A DNA stretch of 57,909 nucleotides, taken from NCBI RefSeq assembly GCF_014646115.1, contig NZ_BMMV01000018.1, positions 1 through 57,909 of the forward strand. Reading direction: 5' to 3'. The translations under genes and the position numbers were made by a program. Under the pieces are notes generated by a model that searched no databases, was not told where the DNA came from, and worked only from the letters and a program-made list of their open reading frames with translations. This stretch comes from Streptomyces camponoticapitis. GTDB lineage: Bacteria; Actinomycetota; Actinomycetes; Streptomycetales; Streptomycetaceae. Positions 1 through 8,888 of the stretch are shown here, piece by piece; within the stretch, counting starts at the first letter, position 1, and the number at the start of each line of letters is the position of its first letter.

Positions 1-231
1 GAGACCGTACGCATCCACGGCCGCACCGTCGTCATGGTCACCCACGACCCGGTCGCCGCCTCCTTCGCGGACTCCGTGATCTTCCTCGCCGACGGCCGCC
101 TGGCCGGGCAGATCGACCGGCCGACCGTCGACGCCGTCGCCGAGCGCCTCGCGCACCTCGGAGACACCGTCAACCAGCCGGGCACCGGCTCGGCCGCCCG
201 GTTCGCCACCAACGCCTACGCGGGGGTCTGA
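1..231 (+). CDS. ABC transporter ATP-binding protein, C-terminal end (5' truncated)
   Basis: The reading frame is open from base 1, so the gene begins outside the window and only its last 76 residues are present. The H-loop MVTHD (residues 12-16 of the fragment) and the following stretch, with DSVIFLADGR, are typical of the end of a MacB/LolD-type ABC ATPase. In this family ATP hydrolysis drives an FtsX-like permease. The permease gene starts three bases after the stop codon, so the two form one transport unit. Walker A and B and the signature motif lie upstream and cannot be checked. The substrate is unknown; in actinomycetes such pairs are often drug or peptide exporters beside two-component systems. 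Confidence 0.9.
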   Translation, partial: ETVRIHGRTVVMVTHDPVAASFADSVIFLADGRLAGQIDRPTVDAVAERLAHLGDTVNQPGTGSAARFATNAYAGV

Positions 232-234
232 GAC

Positions 235-1572
235 ATGTTCACTCTCGCCATGAGCTCCATCCGCCGGCGCCCCGGGCGCTTCATCGCCACCCTGCTCTCC
301 ACCTTCCTGGGCGCGGCGGTCATCATGACCTTCAGCTCGATGCACGACACGGCCGCGGCTCCGGGCATCGACAGTCTCAGCAAGGAGTCCATCACCACCG
401 CCGCGAACGTGGTCGGCGGCTACGGCGCCCTCCTCGTCTTCTTCGCCATCGCCTCCACGCTCACCGTCAACGTTCGCCAGCGCCGCGAGGAGATCTCGCT
501 GCTGCGCCGGAGCGGGGCGACCCCCGCGCAGATCAAGCGGATGGTGGTCTTCGAGGCCGCCGTGGTGGGGATCGCCGGAACGCTGCTGGCGATCGTGCCC
601 GCGATGATCGGCGGCGAGCAGCTGCTCAACGTCTTCAAGGACACCGACCAGGTCGCCGCCGGTGTGGACCACGCCTTCGGCGCGATCGCCCTGACCTTCG
701 GTGCGACCGTCACCCTGCTGACCTCCGTCGGCGCCGCGTTCCTCGCGGTCCGCCGGGCGACCAAGGAAGCGGCCGGCGGCCGCAAGTCCCGCGGCCGGGT
801 GAAGACCTTCGCCGGAGTCGCCGCCCTGCTCCTGGGTGCCGGCACCGTCGGCTCCACCTTCGCCATGGACAAGACGGACGTCGCGCTGATGGCCGCCCCC
901 GGCTACGGTGCCATCCTGCTCGCCGCGGGCTTCGCGATCCTCTCGCCCGCACTGCTGCGGATCCTGCTCGGCGCCCTGGCCAAGCCGCTGACCCTGGTCT
1001 TCGGCGCCAGCGGTTATCTGACCATCCACAACATGCGCCAGCGCGCCGCGCAGCTCTCCAGCGTGCTCATGCCGCTGATCCTCTTCATCAGCATCGCCAC
1101 GGCCATCTTCTACATGCAGGTCATCGAGAACGACGCGGCCGACGCCGCCGGCCTCACCCGGTCCGGCGAGGACATGAGCGTGCAGACACTCAACTTCGTG
1201 ATCGCGGGCATCATCGTGATCTTCGCCTGCATCATGCTGGTCAACAGCCTCTACGCGGCGACCACTTACCGCACCAGGGAGTTCGGCCAGCAGCGTCTCA
1301 CCGGCGCCACGCCGGGTCAGGTCCTGGGCATGATCAGTCTCGAATCGCTCATCCTGACGGTCTTCGGGGTCTTCTTCGCGACGCTGTCGGCGATCGCCGG
1401 GATCGTCTCCTTCAGCATCGTCCGCACCGACACCGCCGTCCCGGACCAGAGCCTCGGGATCTGGCTGGCCGTCGTGGGCATCGGCGCCGTCGCGACGATC
1501 GTCACCAGCGTGGGTACGGCCTACCGCGGCCTGCGCACCCCGGCTGTCGAGGCGGTGGCACTGGCCGCCTGA
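235..1572 (+). CDS. FtsX-like ABC transporter permease
   Basis: This 445-residue integral membrane protein starts with ATG three bases after the ATPase stop. There is one membrane segment near residues 17-37. Then come two FtsX-type repeats, each with several hydrophobic segments (about residues 60-180 and 310-440). Between them are further hydrophobic stretches (about 190-270). The R-RR-EE-LLRRSGATPAQ region (about residues 80-97) and its second copy, RTREFGQQRLTGATPGQ (about 345-361), match the cytoplasmic coupling helices of MacB/FtsX permeases. The protein is expected to work in the plasma membrane with the preceding ATPase. Substrate unknown. A hairpin terminator follows. Confidence 0.9.
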   Translation: MFTLAMSSIRRRPGRFIATLLSTFLGAAVIMTFSSMHDTAAAPGIDSLSKESITTAANVVGGYGALLVFFAIASTLTVNVRQRREEISLLRRSGATPAQIKRMVVFEAAVVGIAGTLLAIVPAMIGGEQLLNVFKDTDQVAAGVDHAFGAIALTFGATVTLLTSVGAAFLAVRRATKEAAGGRKSRGRVKTFAGVAALLLGAGTVGSTFAMDKTDVALMAAPGYGAILLAAGFAILSPALLRILLGALAKPLTLVFGASGYLTIHNMRQRAAQLSSVLMPLILFISIATAIFYMQVIENDAADAAGLTRSGEDMSVQTLNFVIAGIIVIFACIMLVNSLYAATTYRTREFGQQRLTGATPGQVLGMISLESLILTVFGVFFATLSAIAGIVSFSIVRTDTAVPDQSLGIWLAVVGIGAVATIVTSVGTAYRGLRTPAVEAVALAA

Positions 1573-1605
1573 CATGACGCACCGGACAGCACATCACCGA
1601 CAGGA

Positions 1606-1653
1606 AAAGCCGCCGAGGGGCAGTCGCGCACAGCGACTGCCCCTCCGGGCTTT
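1606..1653. terminator. hairpin terminator between convergent genes
   Basis: The arms 1606-1627 and 1633-1653 pair almost perfectly; the core GAGGGGCAGTCGC pairs with GCGACTGCCCCTC across a 5-base loop. The hairpin is followed by CTTTCC on the + strand and lies between the permease stop and the convergent gene ending at 1687, so it could work in both directions. Confidence 0.75.
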
Positions 1654-1686
1654 CCCGGACGACCGTTTCCCGTGGGGCCAGTTCCC

Positions 1687-2322
1687 CTACGACGGGTCGT
1701 ACGCGCAGGGCGACGCGACCGAGCCGGTGAACCGCCCCCCGTCCCGCCACTCGAAGAGGAGCCTGGTGTCACCACCGTCGTCGGACGGGCCCTCCCGCGA
1801 GGCACGGAGCGTCAGGCTCTCCGCCGGTCCGGCCGTCGTGGCCGGCCGGTACGCCCCGTCGAACCTCTCGTACGACTCGATGTCCCAGCCCTCCTCCCCG
1901 AGATGCCGGTGCAGCCGCTTCAGCGCGGGCGCGGCCTCGGCCTCCGTCACACCGTCGACCTCCCACACCTCCGAGAGGCTGTACGCGCCCTCGACCGGTT
2001 CGTCGGCGACGCTCTCCAGACCGCCGGGGTAACAGAGCGACTCGCTCGCCATGCCGGACTCCAGGTCCGCGTACGGGAAGTCCAGCACCCCGTACGCGTC
2101 GTCCGAGACGGCGCCGATCCGGTCCGCCATCTCCTCCGGGCCGACGCGCTCGTACTCCTCCGGCGTACCGCGCTGCACCCCGTACGTGACGAGGAAGCCG
2201 AGTACGACGAGTACCGGTACGGCCACGAGCAGCCCGCACCCGATCCCCACGCCCCGCTTCACGGCACCGCCCCCGGTGCCGGCCGAGCCGTCCAGGTCCT
2301 TGAAGCCCTTGGCGTCATTCAT
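1687..2322 (-). CDS. hypothetical single-pass membrane protein
   Basis: A 211-residue protein that I do not recognise as a named family. It has a short Gly-rich cytoplasmic start, one membrane segment (about residues 27-48, VGIGCGLLVAVPVLVVLGFL), then an acidic extracytoplasmic domain of about 160 residues containing two cysteines (about residues 98 and 206). This is a membrane-anchored, surface-exposed domain. The ATG start at 2322 is 97 bases from the divergently transcribed FO synthase start, so they share a promoter region. Such proteins are common beside fbiC in streptomycetes but have no known role. The gene call is firm; the function is unknown. Confidence 0.75.
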   Translation of the reverse strand: MNDAKGFKDLDGSAGTGGGAVKRGVGIGCGLLVAVPVLVVLGFLVTYGVQRGTPEEYERVGPEEMADRIGAVSDDAYGVLDFPYADLESGMASESLCYPGGLESVADEPVEGAYSLSEVWEVDGVTEAEAAPALKRLHRHLGEEGWDIESYERFDGAYRPATTAGPAESLTLRASREGPSDDGGDTRLLFEWRDGGRFTGSVASPCAYDPS

Positions 2323-2419
2323 ATGACCGAAGTTATTCCCGGAGAACCGAATGTGGGCATCCGCTCACCTACTCATCTCCGCCCCGGAATCGTCGGACCC
2401 CGCTCGTATGCTCGGAGAT

Positions 2420-5056
2420 ATGACGACGAGCGCCACGTCCCCCTCCGGCCACCCCTCCGGCTCCCCCTCCCCTTCCGCTCCCACCGCCAACTCCATGCGC
2501 CGCGCGCTCAAACGCGCCAGGGACGGTGTCGCGCTCGACGTCGGCGAGGCCGCCGTTCTGCTCCAGGCGCGCGGCGACGACCTGAAGGACCTGGCCGCCT
2601 CCGCCGCGCGGGTCCGCGACGCCGGGCTCGAAGCCGTCGGACGGCCCGGGATCATCACGTACTCCCGCAAGGTCTTCATCCCGCTGACCCGCCTCTGCCG
2701 CGACAAGTGCCACTACTGCACGTTCGTCACCGTCCCCGGCAAGGTCCGCCGCGCCGGCCACGGCATGTATCTGTCGCCCGACGAAGTCCTGGCCATCGCC
2801 CGCGAGGGCGCCGAAATGGGCTGCAAGGAAGCGCTGTTCACGCTGGGCGACCGGCCCGAGGACCGCTGGCCCGAGGCGAAGGAGTGGCTGGAGGCGGAGG
2901 GCTACGACGACACCCTCGCGTACGTACGGGCCATGGCCATCCGCGTCCTGGAGGAGACCGGCCTCCTGCCGCACCTCAACCCCGGCGTACTCGGCTGGAC
3001 CGACTTCCAGCGGCTCAAGCCCGTCGCTCCCAGCATGGGCATGATGCTGGAGACGACCGCCACCCGCCTCTGGTCCGAGCCCGGCGGCCCGCACCACGGC
3101 TCCCCGGACAAGGAGCCCGCCGTACGGCTGCGGGTGCTCGAAGACGCGGGCCGGTCCAACGTCCCCTTCACCACCGGCATCCTGATCGGCATCGGCGAGA
3201 ACTACGAGGAACGCGCCGACTCCCTCTTCGAACTGCGCCGCACCGCCCGCGCCTACCACGGCATCCAGGAAGTCATCGTCCAGAACTTCCGTGCCAAGCC
3301 CGACACCGCGATGCGCGCCATGCCCGACGCCGAGCTGGAGGAGCTGGCCGCGACGATCGCCGTCGCCCGGCATCTCCTCGGCCCGGCGGCCCGGATCCAG
3401 GCCCCGCCCAACCTCGTGGACGAGGAGTACGCGCTCCTCATCGGCGCCGGCATCGACGACTGGGGCGGCGTCTCACCGCTCACCCCCGACCATGTGAACC
3501 CCGAGCGCCCCTGGCCGCACATCGACGAGCTCGCCGAGCGCACCGCCGCCGCCGGGTTCGAGCTGCGCGAACGGCTCACGATCTACCCGGAGTTCATTCA
3601 GCGCGGCGAGCCCTGGCTCGACCCGCGTGTGATGCCGCACGTGCGGGCGCTCGCCGACCCGGCGACCGGGCTCGCCCGCGAAGGCGTCAAGCCGGCCGGG
3701 CTGCCGTGGCAGGAGCCCGACGAGGGTTTCACCGCCACCGGCCGTACCGATCTGCACCGCACCATCGACACCGAGGGCCGCACCGGCGACCGGCGCGACG
3801 ACTTCGACCACGTGTACGGCGACTGGGACGCGTTGCGGGAGGCCGCCGCGCCCGGCATGGTGCCCCAGCGCATCGACACCGACGTCAAACAGGCGCTGAA
3901 GCAGGCCGCCGCCGACCCGACGAAGCTCACCGACGACGAGGCGCTCGCGCTGCTGCACGCCGACGGACCCGCGCTCGACGCGCTGACCCGGATCGCCGAC
4001 GAACTGCGCCGCGAGGTGGTCGGCGACGACGTCACGTACATCGTCACGCGCAACATCAACTTCACCAACGTCTGCTACACCGGCTGCCGTTTCTGCGCCT
4101 TCGCCCAGCGCCGTACGGACGCCGACGCGTACACCCTCTCCCTCGACCAGGTCGCCGACCGCGCCGCGCAGGCGTGGGACGTCGGCGCCGTCGAGGTCTG
4201 CATGCAGGGCGGCATCCACCCGGATCTGCCCGGCACGGCGTACTTCGACATCGCGCGCGCCGTCAAGGAGCGCGTGCCGGGCATGCACGTGCACGCCTTC
4301 TCGCCGATGGAGGTCGTCAACGGCGCGTCGCGCACCGGGATGCCGATCCGCGAGTGGCTCACCGCCGCGAAGGAGGCCGGGCTCGACTCGATCCCGGGCA
4401 CGGCCGCCGAGATCCTGGACGACGAGGTGCGCTGGATCCTCACCAAGGGCAAGCTTCCGACGGCGACATGGATCGAGGTCGTGGAGACCGCGCACTCGCT
4501 GGGCATCCGCTCCAGCTCCACGATGATGTACGGCCATGTGGACCAGCCCCGCCACTGGCTGGGGCACTTCCGCACCCTGGCCGGTATGCAGCGCAAGGCG
4601 CTGGAGGCGGGGCGCGAGGGCTTCACGGAATTCGTCACGCTGCCCTTCATCCACACCAACGCGCCGGTCTATCTGGCCGGCATCGCCCGCCCCGGCCCGA
4701 CCACCCGCGACAACCGCGCGGTCATGGCGATGGCCCGGCTCCTCCTCCACCCGTACATCACCAACATCCAGACGAGCTGGGTGAAACTCGGCACGGAAGG
4801 CGCCGCCGAGATGCTGCGCTCCGGCGCGAACGACCTCGGCGGCACGCTGATGGAGGAGACCATCTCCCGTATGGCGGGCTCCAGTTACGGCTCGTACCGC
4901 TCGGTCAAGGACCTGATCGCCATCGCCGACGCCGCGGGCCGGCCGGCCAGGCCGCGGACCACGCTGTACGGCGAGGTGCCCGAGGAGCGCGTACGGGCGG
5001 CGGCGGCGTCCGACGGGCACCTGCCGGAGCTGCTGCCGCTGCTGCCCGCGGAGTGA
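2420..5056 (+). CDS. fbiC: FO synthase, fused CofG-CofH type (FbiC)
   Basis: A bifunctional radical-SAM enzyme of 878 residues. It makes 7,8-didemethyl-8-hydroxy-5-deazariboflavin (FO), the chromophore of coenzyme F420, from tyrosine and a flavin-pathway pyrimidine. The N-terminal CofG half carries C93-x3-C97-x2-C100. The C-terminal CofH half carries C552-x3-C556-x2-C559. Each binds a 4Fe-4S cluster. Fusion of the two halves is the usual actinobacterial arrangement. I chose the ATG at 2420 because GGAG lies just upstream and the first residues read MTTSATSPSG; an in-frame ATG at 2351 would add 23 unlikely residues. The gene stands alone. Other F420 genes (fbiA, fbiB, cofC) are not in this window. 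Confidence 0.97.
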   Translation: MTTSATSPSGHPSGSPSPSAPTANSMRRALKRARDGVALDVGEAAVLLQARGDDLKDLAASAARVRDAGLEAVGRPGIITYSRKVFIPLTRLCRDKCHYCTFVTVPGKVRRAGHGMYLSPDEVLAIAREGAEMGCKEALFTLGDRPEDRWPEAKEWLEAEGYDDTLAYVRAMAIRVLEETGLLPHLNPGVLGWTDFQRLKPVAPSMGMMLETTATRLWSEPGGPHHGSPDKEPAVRLRVLEDAGRSNVPFTTGILIGIGENYEERADSLFELRRTARAYHGIQEVIVQNFRAKPDTAMRAMPDAELEELAATIAVARHLLGPAARIQAPPNLVDEEYALLIGAGIDDWGGVSPLTPDHVNPERPWPHIDELAERTAAAGFELRERLTIYPEFIQRGEPWLDPRVMPHVRALADPATGLAREGVKPAGLPWQEPDEGFTATGRTDLHRTIDTEGRTGDRRDDFDHVYGDWDALREAAAPGMVPQRIDTDVKQALKQAAADPTKLTDDEALALLHADGPALDALTRIADELRREVVGDDVTYIVTRNINFTNVCYTGCRFCAFAQRRTDADAYTLSLDQVADRAAQAWDVGAVEVCMQGGIHPDLPGTAYFDIARAVKERVPGMHVHAFSPMEVVNGASRTGMPIREWLTAAKEAGLDSIPGTAAEILDDEVRWILTKGKLPTATWIEVVETAHSLGIRSSSTMMYGHVDQPRHWLGHFRTLAGMQRKALEAGREGFTEFVTLPFIHTNAPVYLAGIARPGPTTRDNRAVMAMARLLLHPYITNIQTSWVKLGTEGAAEMLRSGANDLGGTLMEETISRMAGSSYGSYRSVKDLIAIADAAGRPARPRTTLYGEVPEERVRAAAASDGHLPELLPLLPAE

Positions 5057-5173
5057 CGGTGGGCCGGTGGCCGGGGACGGACCGGCCACCGGCCGCCCGT
5101 GCAGAACCGTCCGTTCCCGTTCGATTACAGTGCTGCGCCAGAGCGCGTTGCACGGATCGGGAGGGAGGGACGC

Positions 5174-6289
5174 GTGAACAGGCCAGCCACCGCCATATGG
5201 GGCCGGGCGGAACAGCAGGACTTCCGCAGCCGCGTCCGTGGCTGCCTGCTCGGGGGAGCGATCGGCGACGCGCTGGGAGCGGGGGTCGACACGCTCACCC
5301 TCGACGAGACCCGCACCGCGCACGGCGCCGATGGCGTCACCGACTTCGCCCCCGCCTACGGCCGGCGCGGCGCGGTCGCCGCCGCCACCCAGCTGACCCT
5401 CTTCACCGTCGACGGCCTCATCCGCGCCCAGGTCCGGCGCGACACCGGAGCCTGGCACCCGCCGACGGACGTGCACCGCGCGTATCTGCGCTGGGCCGCC
5501 ACCCAGAGCGACTGGGGACCGGACGAGCGCCGCAAGGACAACGGCTGGCTCGCGCAGGAGGAGTGGCTGTACGCGCGCCGGGACCCGTCCGTCTCCTGCC
5601 TCACCGGGCTGGGCGACGAAGTGATGGGGACGCTGGAGAAGCCCAAGAACCCGACCGCGCGCGACGCGGGCGCGCTGGTGCGCTCGGCGCCGTTCGGGCT
5701 GCTGGTCGGCTGGGAGCCGCAGTTGGTGTGCCAGCTCGCCGTGGAGTGCGCGGCGCAGACGCACGGCCATCCCACCGCGTATCTGTCGGCCGGTGCCTTC
5801 GCCGTGATCGTGCACGGCGTCGCGCGCGGCGAGAGCGTCGACGCGGCCGTGCAGCGGGCTCTGGCCCTGCTGACGCACCGGCCCGGCCACCAGCCCGTCA
5901 CCGACGCGCTGGGGCAGGCGCTCGGAGCCGTACGGCAGGGGATCCCGACCCCGGGCCGGGTCGCGGTGCTCGCGGAGGGCCGGGCGGCGGAGGACTCGCT
6001 GGCGGTGGCCGTGTACTGCGCGCTGGTCGGCGAGGACGTACGCCACGGCCTGCGGCTGGCCGTCAACCACGACGGGCCGTCCTCGGCGACCGGGGCGCTC
6101 TGCGGCGCCCTGCTCGGCGCGATGCACGGGGAGACGGCCCTGCCGCCCGCGTGGCTGGCCGAGTTGGAGGGCCGCCCGACGCTCCTGGAGATCGCGGACG
6201 ACTTCGCGATGGAGATGACACAGGGCCCGGCGCTGCACAGCCCCGCGGTCACGGCGTCGGGCTGGCTGACGCGGTATCCGCGGGGCTAG
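5174..6289 (+). CDS. ADP-ribosylglycohydrolase family protein
   Basis: A 371-residue cytosolic protein with the DraG/ARH fold. GCLLGGAIGDALGAG near the start is the first family signature. A late NHDGPSSATGALCGALLGA motif (about residues 297-315) corresponds to the family's conserved second metal-binding region. Family members remove ADP-ribose from proteins or small molecules using two Mg ions. The GTG at 5174 is chosen because GGGAGGGA lies six to seven bases upstream; an upstream ATG at 5099 has no comparable site. The true substrate cannot be read from the sequence. The usual second-site sequence D-D/T-D is here NHDGPSS, so metal binding may be altered. Confidence 0.88.
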   Translation: MNRPATAIWGRAEQQDFRSRVRGCLLGGAIGDALGAGVDTLTLDETRTAHGADGVTDFAPAYGRRGAVAAATQLTLFTVDGLIRAQVRRDTGAWHPPTDVHRAYLRWAATQSDWGPDERRKDNGWLAQEEWLYARRDPSVSCLTGLGDEVMGTLEKPKNPTARDAGALVRSAPFGLLVGWEPQLVCQLAVECAAQTHGHPTAYLSAGAFAVIVHGVARGESVDAAVQRALALLTHRPGHQPVTDALGQALGAVRQGIPTPGRVAVLAEGRAAEDSLAVAVYCALVGEDVRHGLRLAVNHDGPSSATGALCGALLGAMHGETALPPAWLAELEGRPTLLEIADDFAMEMTQGPALHSPAVTASGWLTRYPRG

Positions 6290-6372
6290 GGCGTATCCGT
6301 GAAGTCCCGCCTGGTCCGGGGTGCCGGGTACGGCGCTACTTCGCGGACCCGCCCTGGCGGGTGCTGGCGCTT

Positions 6373-6426
6373 GTCCTCAGACGCCGGACGGGCTGGAAAG
6401 TCGCAGCCCGTCCGGCCTTTGAGGAC
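6373..6426. terminator. long hairpin between convergent genes; looks like a dispersed streptomycete repeat
   Basis: Arms 6373-6395 and 6404-6426 are 23 bases each, with two mismatches and an 8-base loop. The arm core GCCGGACGGGCTG with flanking CCTCA/TGAGG is, from memory, a sequence seen in many intergenic hairpins of streptomycetes. It lies between the ADP-ribosylglycohydrolase-family gene and the convergent symporter gene and probably terminates both. Confidence 0.7.
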
Positions 6427-6495
6427 GAACCGGCCCCCCGGCGCCGGGCCCGGTGACGCGAGTCCGGGCCCGGCACCTGGCCGAGAGGCACCGCG

Positions 6496-8079
6496 TCAGC
6501 CGTCCGCGCCCTCACGGCCCCGCAGCTTCGCGTCGCCCGACGCGGCCGGCGCGGGCACCGGGACCGCCGCCGCGAGCGCGTCCGAACCGTCGTCGTCGTT
6601 GTTGATCTTCTCCAGCACGGCGTCCCGCTCCGGGGTGTCCTCCGGCTTGATGAAGCCGATCAGGACGTAGAGGACGAGGGAGACGGCGAGCGGGATCGAC
6701 ACCTGGTACTGGAGCGGCACTCCGCCGTCCACGTTCCAGCTGATCGGGTAGTTGACCAGCCAGAAGGTGACCAGACCGACGGCCCAGCTGATCAGCGCGG
6801 CGGTGGGCCCGCTCTTGCGGAACCACGGCAGCAGACCCAGCATCAGCGGGATCGCGATCGGCCCCATGAGTCCGGCGACCCACTTGATGACGACCGTGAT
6901 GATGTCGCCGAAGAAGGGCGAGTTGACCTGCGTCGCGATGGCCATCGAGAGACCGAGGAAGAGCAGCGTCGTCCAGCGGGCTGCGAGCAGCCCGACCCGG
7001 GTGTCCCACTCCCGTACCTTGCGGGACATCGCCGGCATGATGTCGCGGGTCACGACCGCCGCGATGGCGTTCGCGTCCGAGGAGCACATGGCCATCGTGT
7101 GCGAGAAGAAGCCGACGATGACCAGGCCCAGCAGACCGTGCGGCAGGAGCTGTTCGGCCATCAGCGCGTAGCTGTCGGCCGGTACGTCCGTGTCGATGAG
7201 GACCGGCGCGACCCACATCGGGAAGAACAGCACCAGCGGCCAGATCAGCCACAGCACGGCCGACAGCGCGCCGGAGCGCGTCGCGGACTTGGCGGAGTCG
7301 GTCGCCATGTAGCGCTGCGCCTGGTTCCACATGCCGCCGTTGTACTCGAAGGTCTTGATGAAGAGGTACGCGATCAGGAAGACCATCATGTAGGGCCCGG
7401 CGAGCGGCTCGGTGTGGCCCTGGAGTTCGGGCTCGTCCCAGACGTTCCACAGGCTGCTGAACCCGCCCAGCTCCGCCAGGACGGCGACGAGCATCGCGAT
7501 ACCGGCGACGAACTGGATGATGAACTGGCCCAATTCGGTCAGGGCGTCGGCCCACAGACCGCCGACGGTGCAGTAGACCGCGGTGACCGCGCCCGTGATC
7601 AGGATGCCCATGTTGAGCGAGACACCGGTGAAGACGGAGAGCAGGGTGGCGATGGCGGCCCACTTGGCGCCGACGTCCACGATCTTCAGCAGCACACCGG
7701 ACCAGGCGAGCGCCTGCTGGGTCGGCAGGTTGTAGCGGTTCTTCAGGTATTCGAGCGGCGACGAGACATGCAGCCGCGAGCGCACCCGGTTGAGCCGCGG
7801 AGCGAAGAGCTTGGCCCCGATCGCGATGCCGATGGCGATGGGGAACGACCAGGTGACGTACGACGTGACGCCGTACGTGTACGCGATGGCCGCGTAACCG
7901 GTGAACATCACCGCGCTGTAGCCGGACATGTGGTGCGAGATGCCGGAAAGCCACCACGGCATCTTGCCGCCGGCGGTGAAGTAGTCGTGGACGTCGCCCA
8001 CGCGCTTGTGGGACCAGACGCCGATCGCGACCATCACACCGAAGTATCCGATGAGCACGGTCCAGTCGAGACTGTTCAT
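6496..8079 (-). CDS. sodium:solute symporter family (SSS) transporter
   Basis: A 527-residue polytopic protein with about 13-14 hydrophobic segments, the usual size for the SSS/SLC5 family. The start MNSLDWTVLIGYFGVMVAIG and the following DYFTAGGKMPWWLSGISHH match the first two helices of the family, where the sodium site lies. The last 40 residues are a charged, Ala-rich cytoplasmic tail. It is expected to take up a sugar, organic acid or similar solute with Na+ across the plasma membrane; the substrate cannot be told. ATG start at 8079 with GGAGGGGGC a few bases upstream. Transcribed alone. Confidence 0.92.
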   Translation of the reverse strand: MNSLDWTVLIGYFGVMVAIGVWSHKRVGDVHDYFTAGGKMPWWLSGISHHMSGYSAVMFTGYAAIAYTYGVTSYVTWSFPIAIGIAIGAKLFAPRLNRVRSRLHVSSPLEYLKNRYNLPTQQALAWSGVLLKIVDVGAKWAAIATLLSVFTGVSLNMGILITGAVTAVYCTVGGLWADALTELGQFIIQFVAGIAMLVAVLAELGGFSSLWNVWDEPELQGHTEPLAGPYMMVFLIAYLFIKTFEYNGGMWNQAQRYMATDSAKSATRSGALSAVLWLIWPLVLFFPMWVAPVLIDTDVPADSYALMAEQLLPHGLLGLVIVGFFSHTMAMCSSDANAIAAVVTRDIMPAMSRKVREWDTRVGLLAARWTTLLFLGLSMAIATQVNSPFFGDIITVVIKWVAGLMGPIAIPLMLGLLPWFRKSGPTAALISWAVGLVTFWLVNYPISWNVDGGVPLQYQVSIPLAVSLVLYVLIGFIKPEDTPERDAVLEKINNDDDGSDALAAAVPVPAPAASGDAKLRGREGADG

Positions 8080-8493
8080 GTGCCCCCTCCAGGGGTCCGC
8101 CTTGTGAACGTTGGTGCGCTCCGCCAGTACGTCCGGTCAGCGGCGCCCCCGTGCGGGAGCGGGGACTTCGGGGATTGAACCGCTACTCGCGGCAGCGGGT
8201 CAAGGGTTCCAGCGGTCATAAATGTGAACACGGATCAGAAAGCCGAACGATTTTACCGGTTCTTGACCTTGCTAGGCGTTGTCGTGAACGTGACGGGAAC
8301 CACACGATGGGCGGGCACTTCGTCAGATGCGGCAGGAGTCACGGCAACAACAGGAACGACCGCACGGGATGCGGGTCCCGTGCGGCCGAGAGGGAGTTCG
8401 TGTGAAGTGAGGGCATGGCCGAGCCCCCTCGGCCAGGACGGCGGACAGGTCGAGAGGGCTCATTCCGTGCTGTGACGCGGTGGTGCGAAGGGC
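8080..8493. other. intergenic region, no gene seen
   Basis: This 414-base gap between two minus-strand genes contains a patch that is AT-rich for this genome (about 8215-8280). That patch probably belongs to the promoter region of the symporter gene. Short open frames here have no convincing start or codon bias. I see no tRNA. Confidence 0.5.
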
Positions 8494-8703
8494 TCAGCCG
8501 AGGTCGAAAGCGCCCCGGTTCATCTCTTGTACGAAAGTGGTCCACGATCCCGGGACAAAGGTGATCGAGGGACCTTCGGGGGCCTTCGAGTCCCGTACGT
8601 CAATCGCCCGCACGACGGGAGACTTGACTTCAACGCATGCGCCGTTTCCGCCGGAGTACGAGGACTTGGTCCAGGTGTCCGTGGCGCCCTGAAGAATTGC
8701 CAT
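8494..8703 (-). CDS. DUF397 domain protein
   Basis: A 69-residue protein. The motif W-x-KSSYSGGNGACVEV followed by VRDSKAPEGPSITF and W-x-x-FV is the full DUF397 signature. These small proteins usually sit directly downstream of an XRE regulator with a DUF5753 tail, and that is the arrangement here (regulator at 8889-9746, same strand). Such pairs resemble the toxin-antitoxin-like or developmental BldB/WhiJ-type pairs of streptomycetes; the role of this one is unknown. The ATG at 8703 is preferred over an upstream TTG because homologues begin close to the W-x-KSSYS motif. Confidence 0.9.
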   Translation of the reverse strand: MAILQGATDTWTKSSYSGGNGACVEVKSPVVRAIDVRDSKAPEGPSITFVPGSWTTFVQEMNRGAFDLG

Positions 8704-8888
8704 GTTCGGTTCGCTCCGATTCAGCAAGTGGTGTCAATACGCCAACTTCTTGCTGGCAAGATCGACGCTACTAGCCTGGATGGACGCGTGGGGCGGACGT
8801 TCACTCGACCGGATGGGATATCCCGGTGGACTCTTCCGATGCGAGTCCACCGGGTGTATTCTGCCGCCCCGACCTTGCTTAACTGCCC

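Noticed and set aside
3473..6238. A 921-codon minus-strand open frame
   Set aside because: Antisense to FO synthase and the ADP-ribosylglycohydrolase-family gene, with no recognisable domain; the + strand genes are certain.
1672..6456. A 1594-codon open frame on the + strand
   Set aside because: It runs out of frame over the small membrane gene, FO synthase and the ADP-ribosylglycohydrolase-family gene, and its product is Arg/Pro/Gly noise; it is a by-product of high G+C.
8224..8475. An 83-codon frame in the gap after the symporter gene
   Set aside because: Poor start signal, no codon bias and no recognisable sequence.
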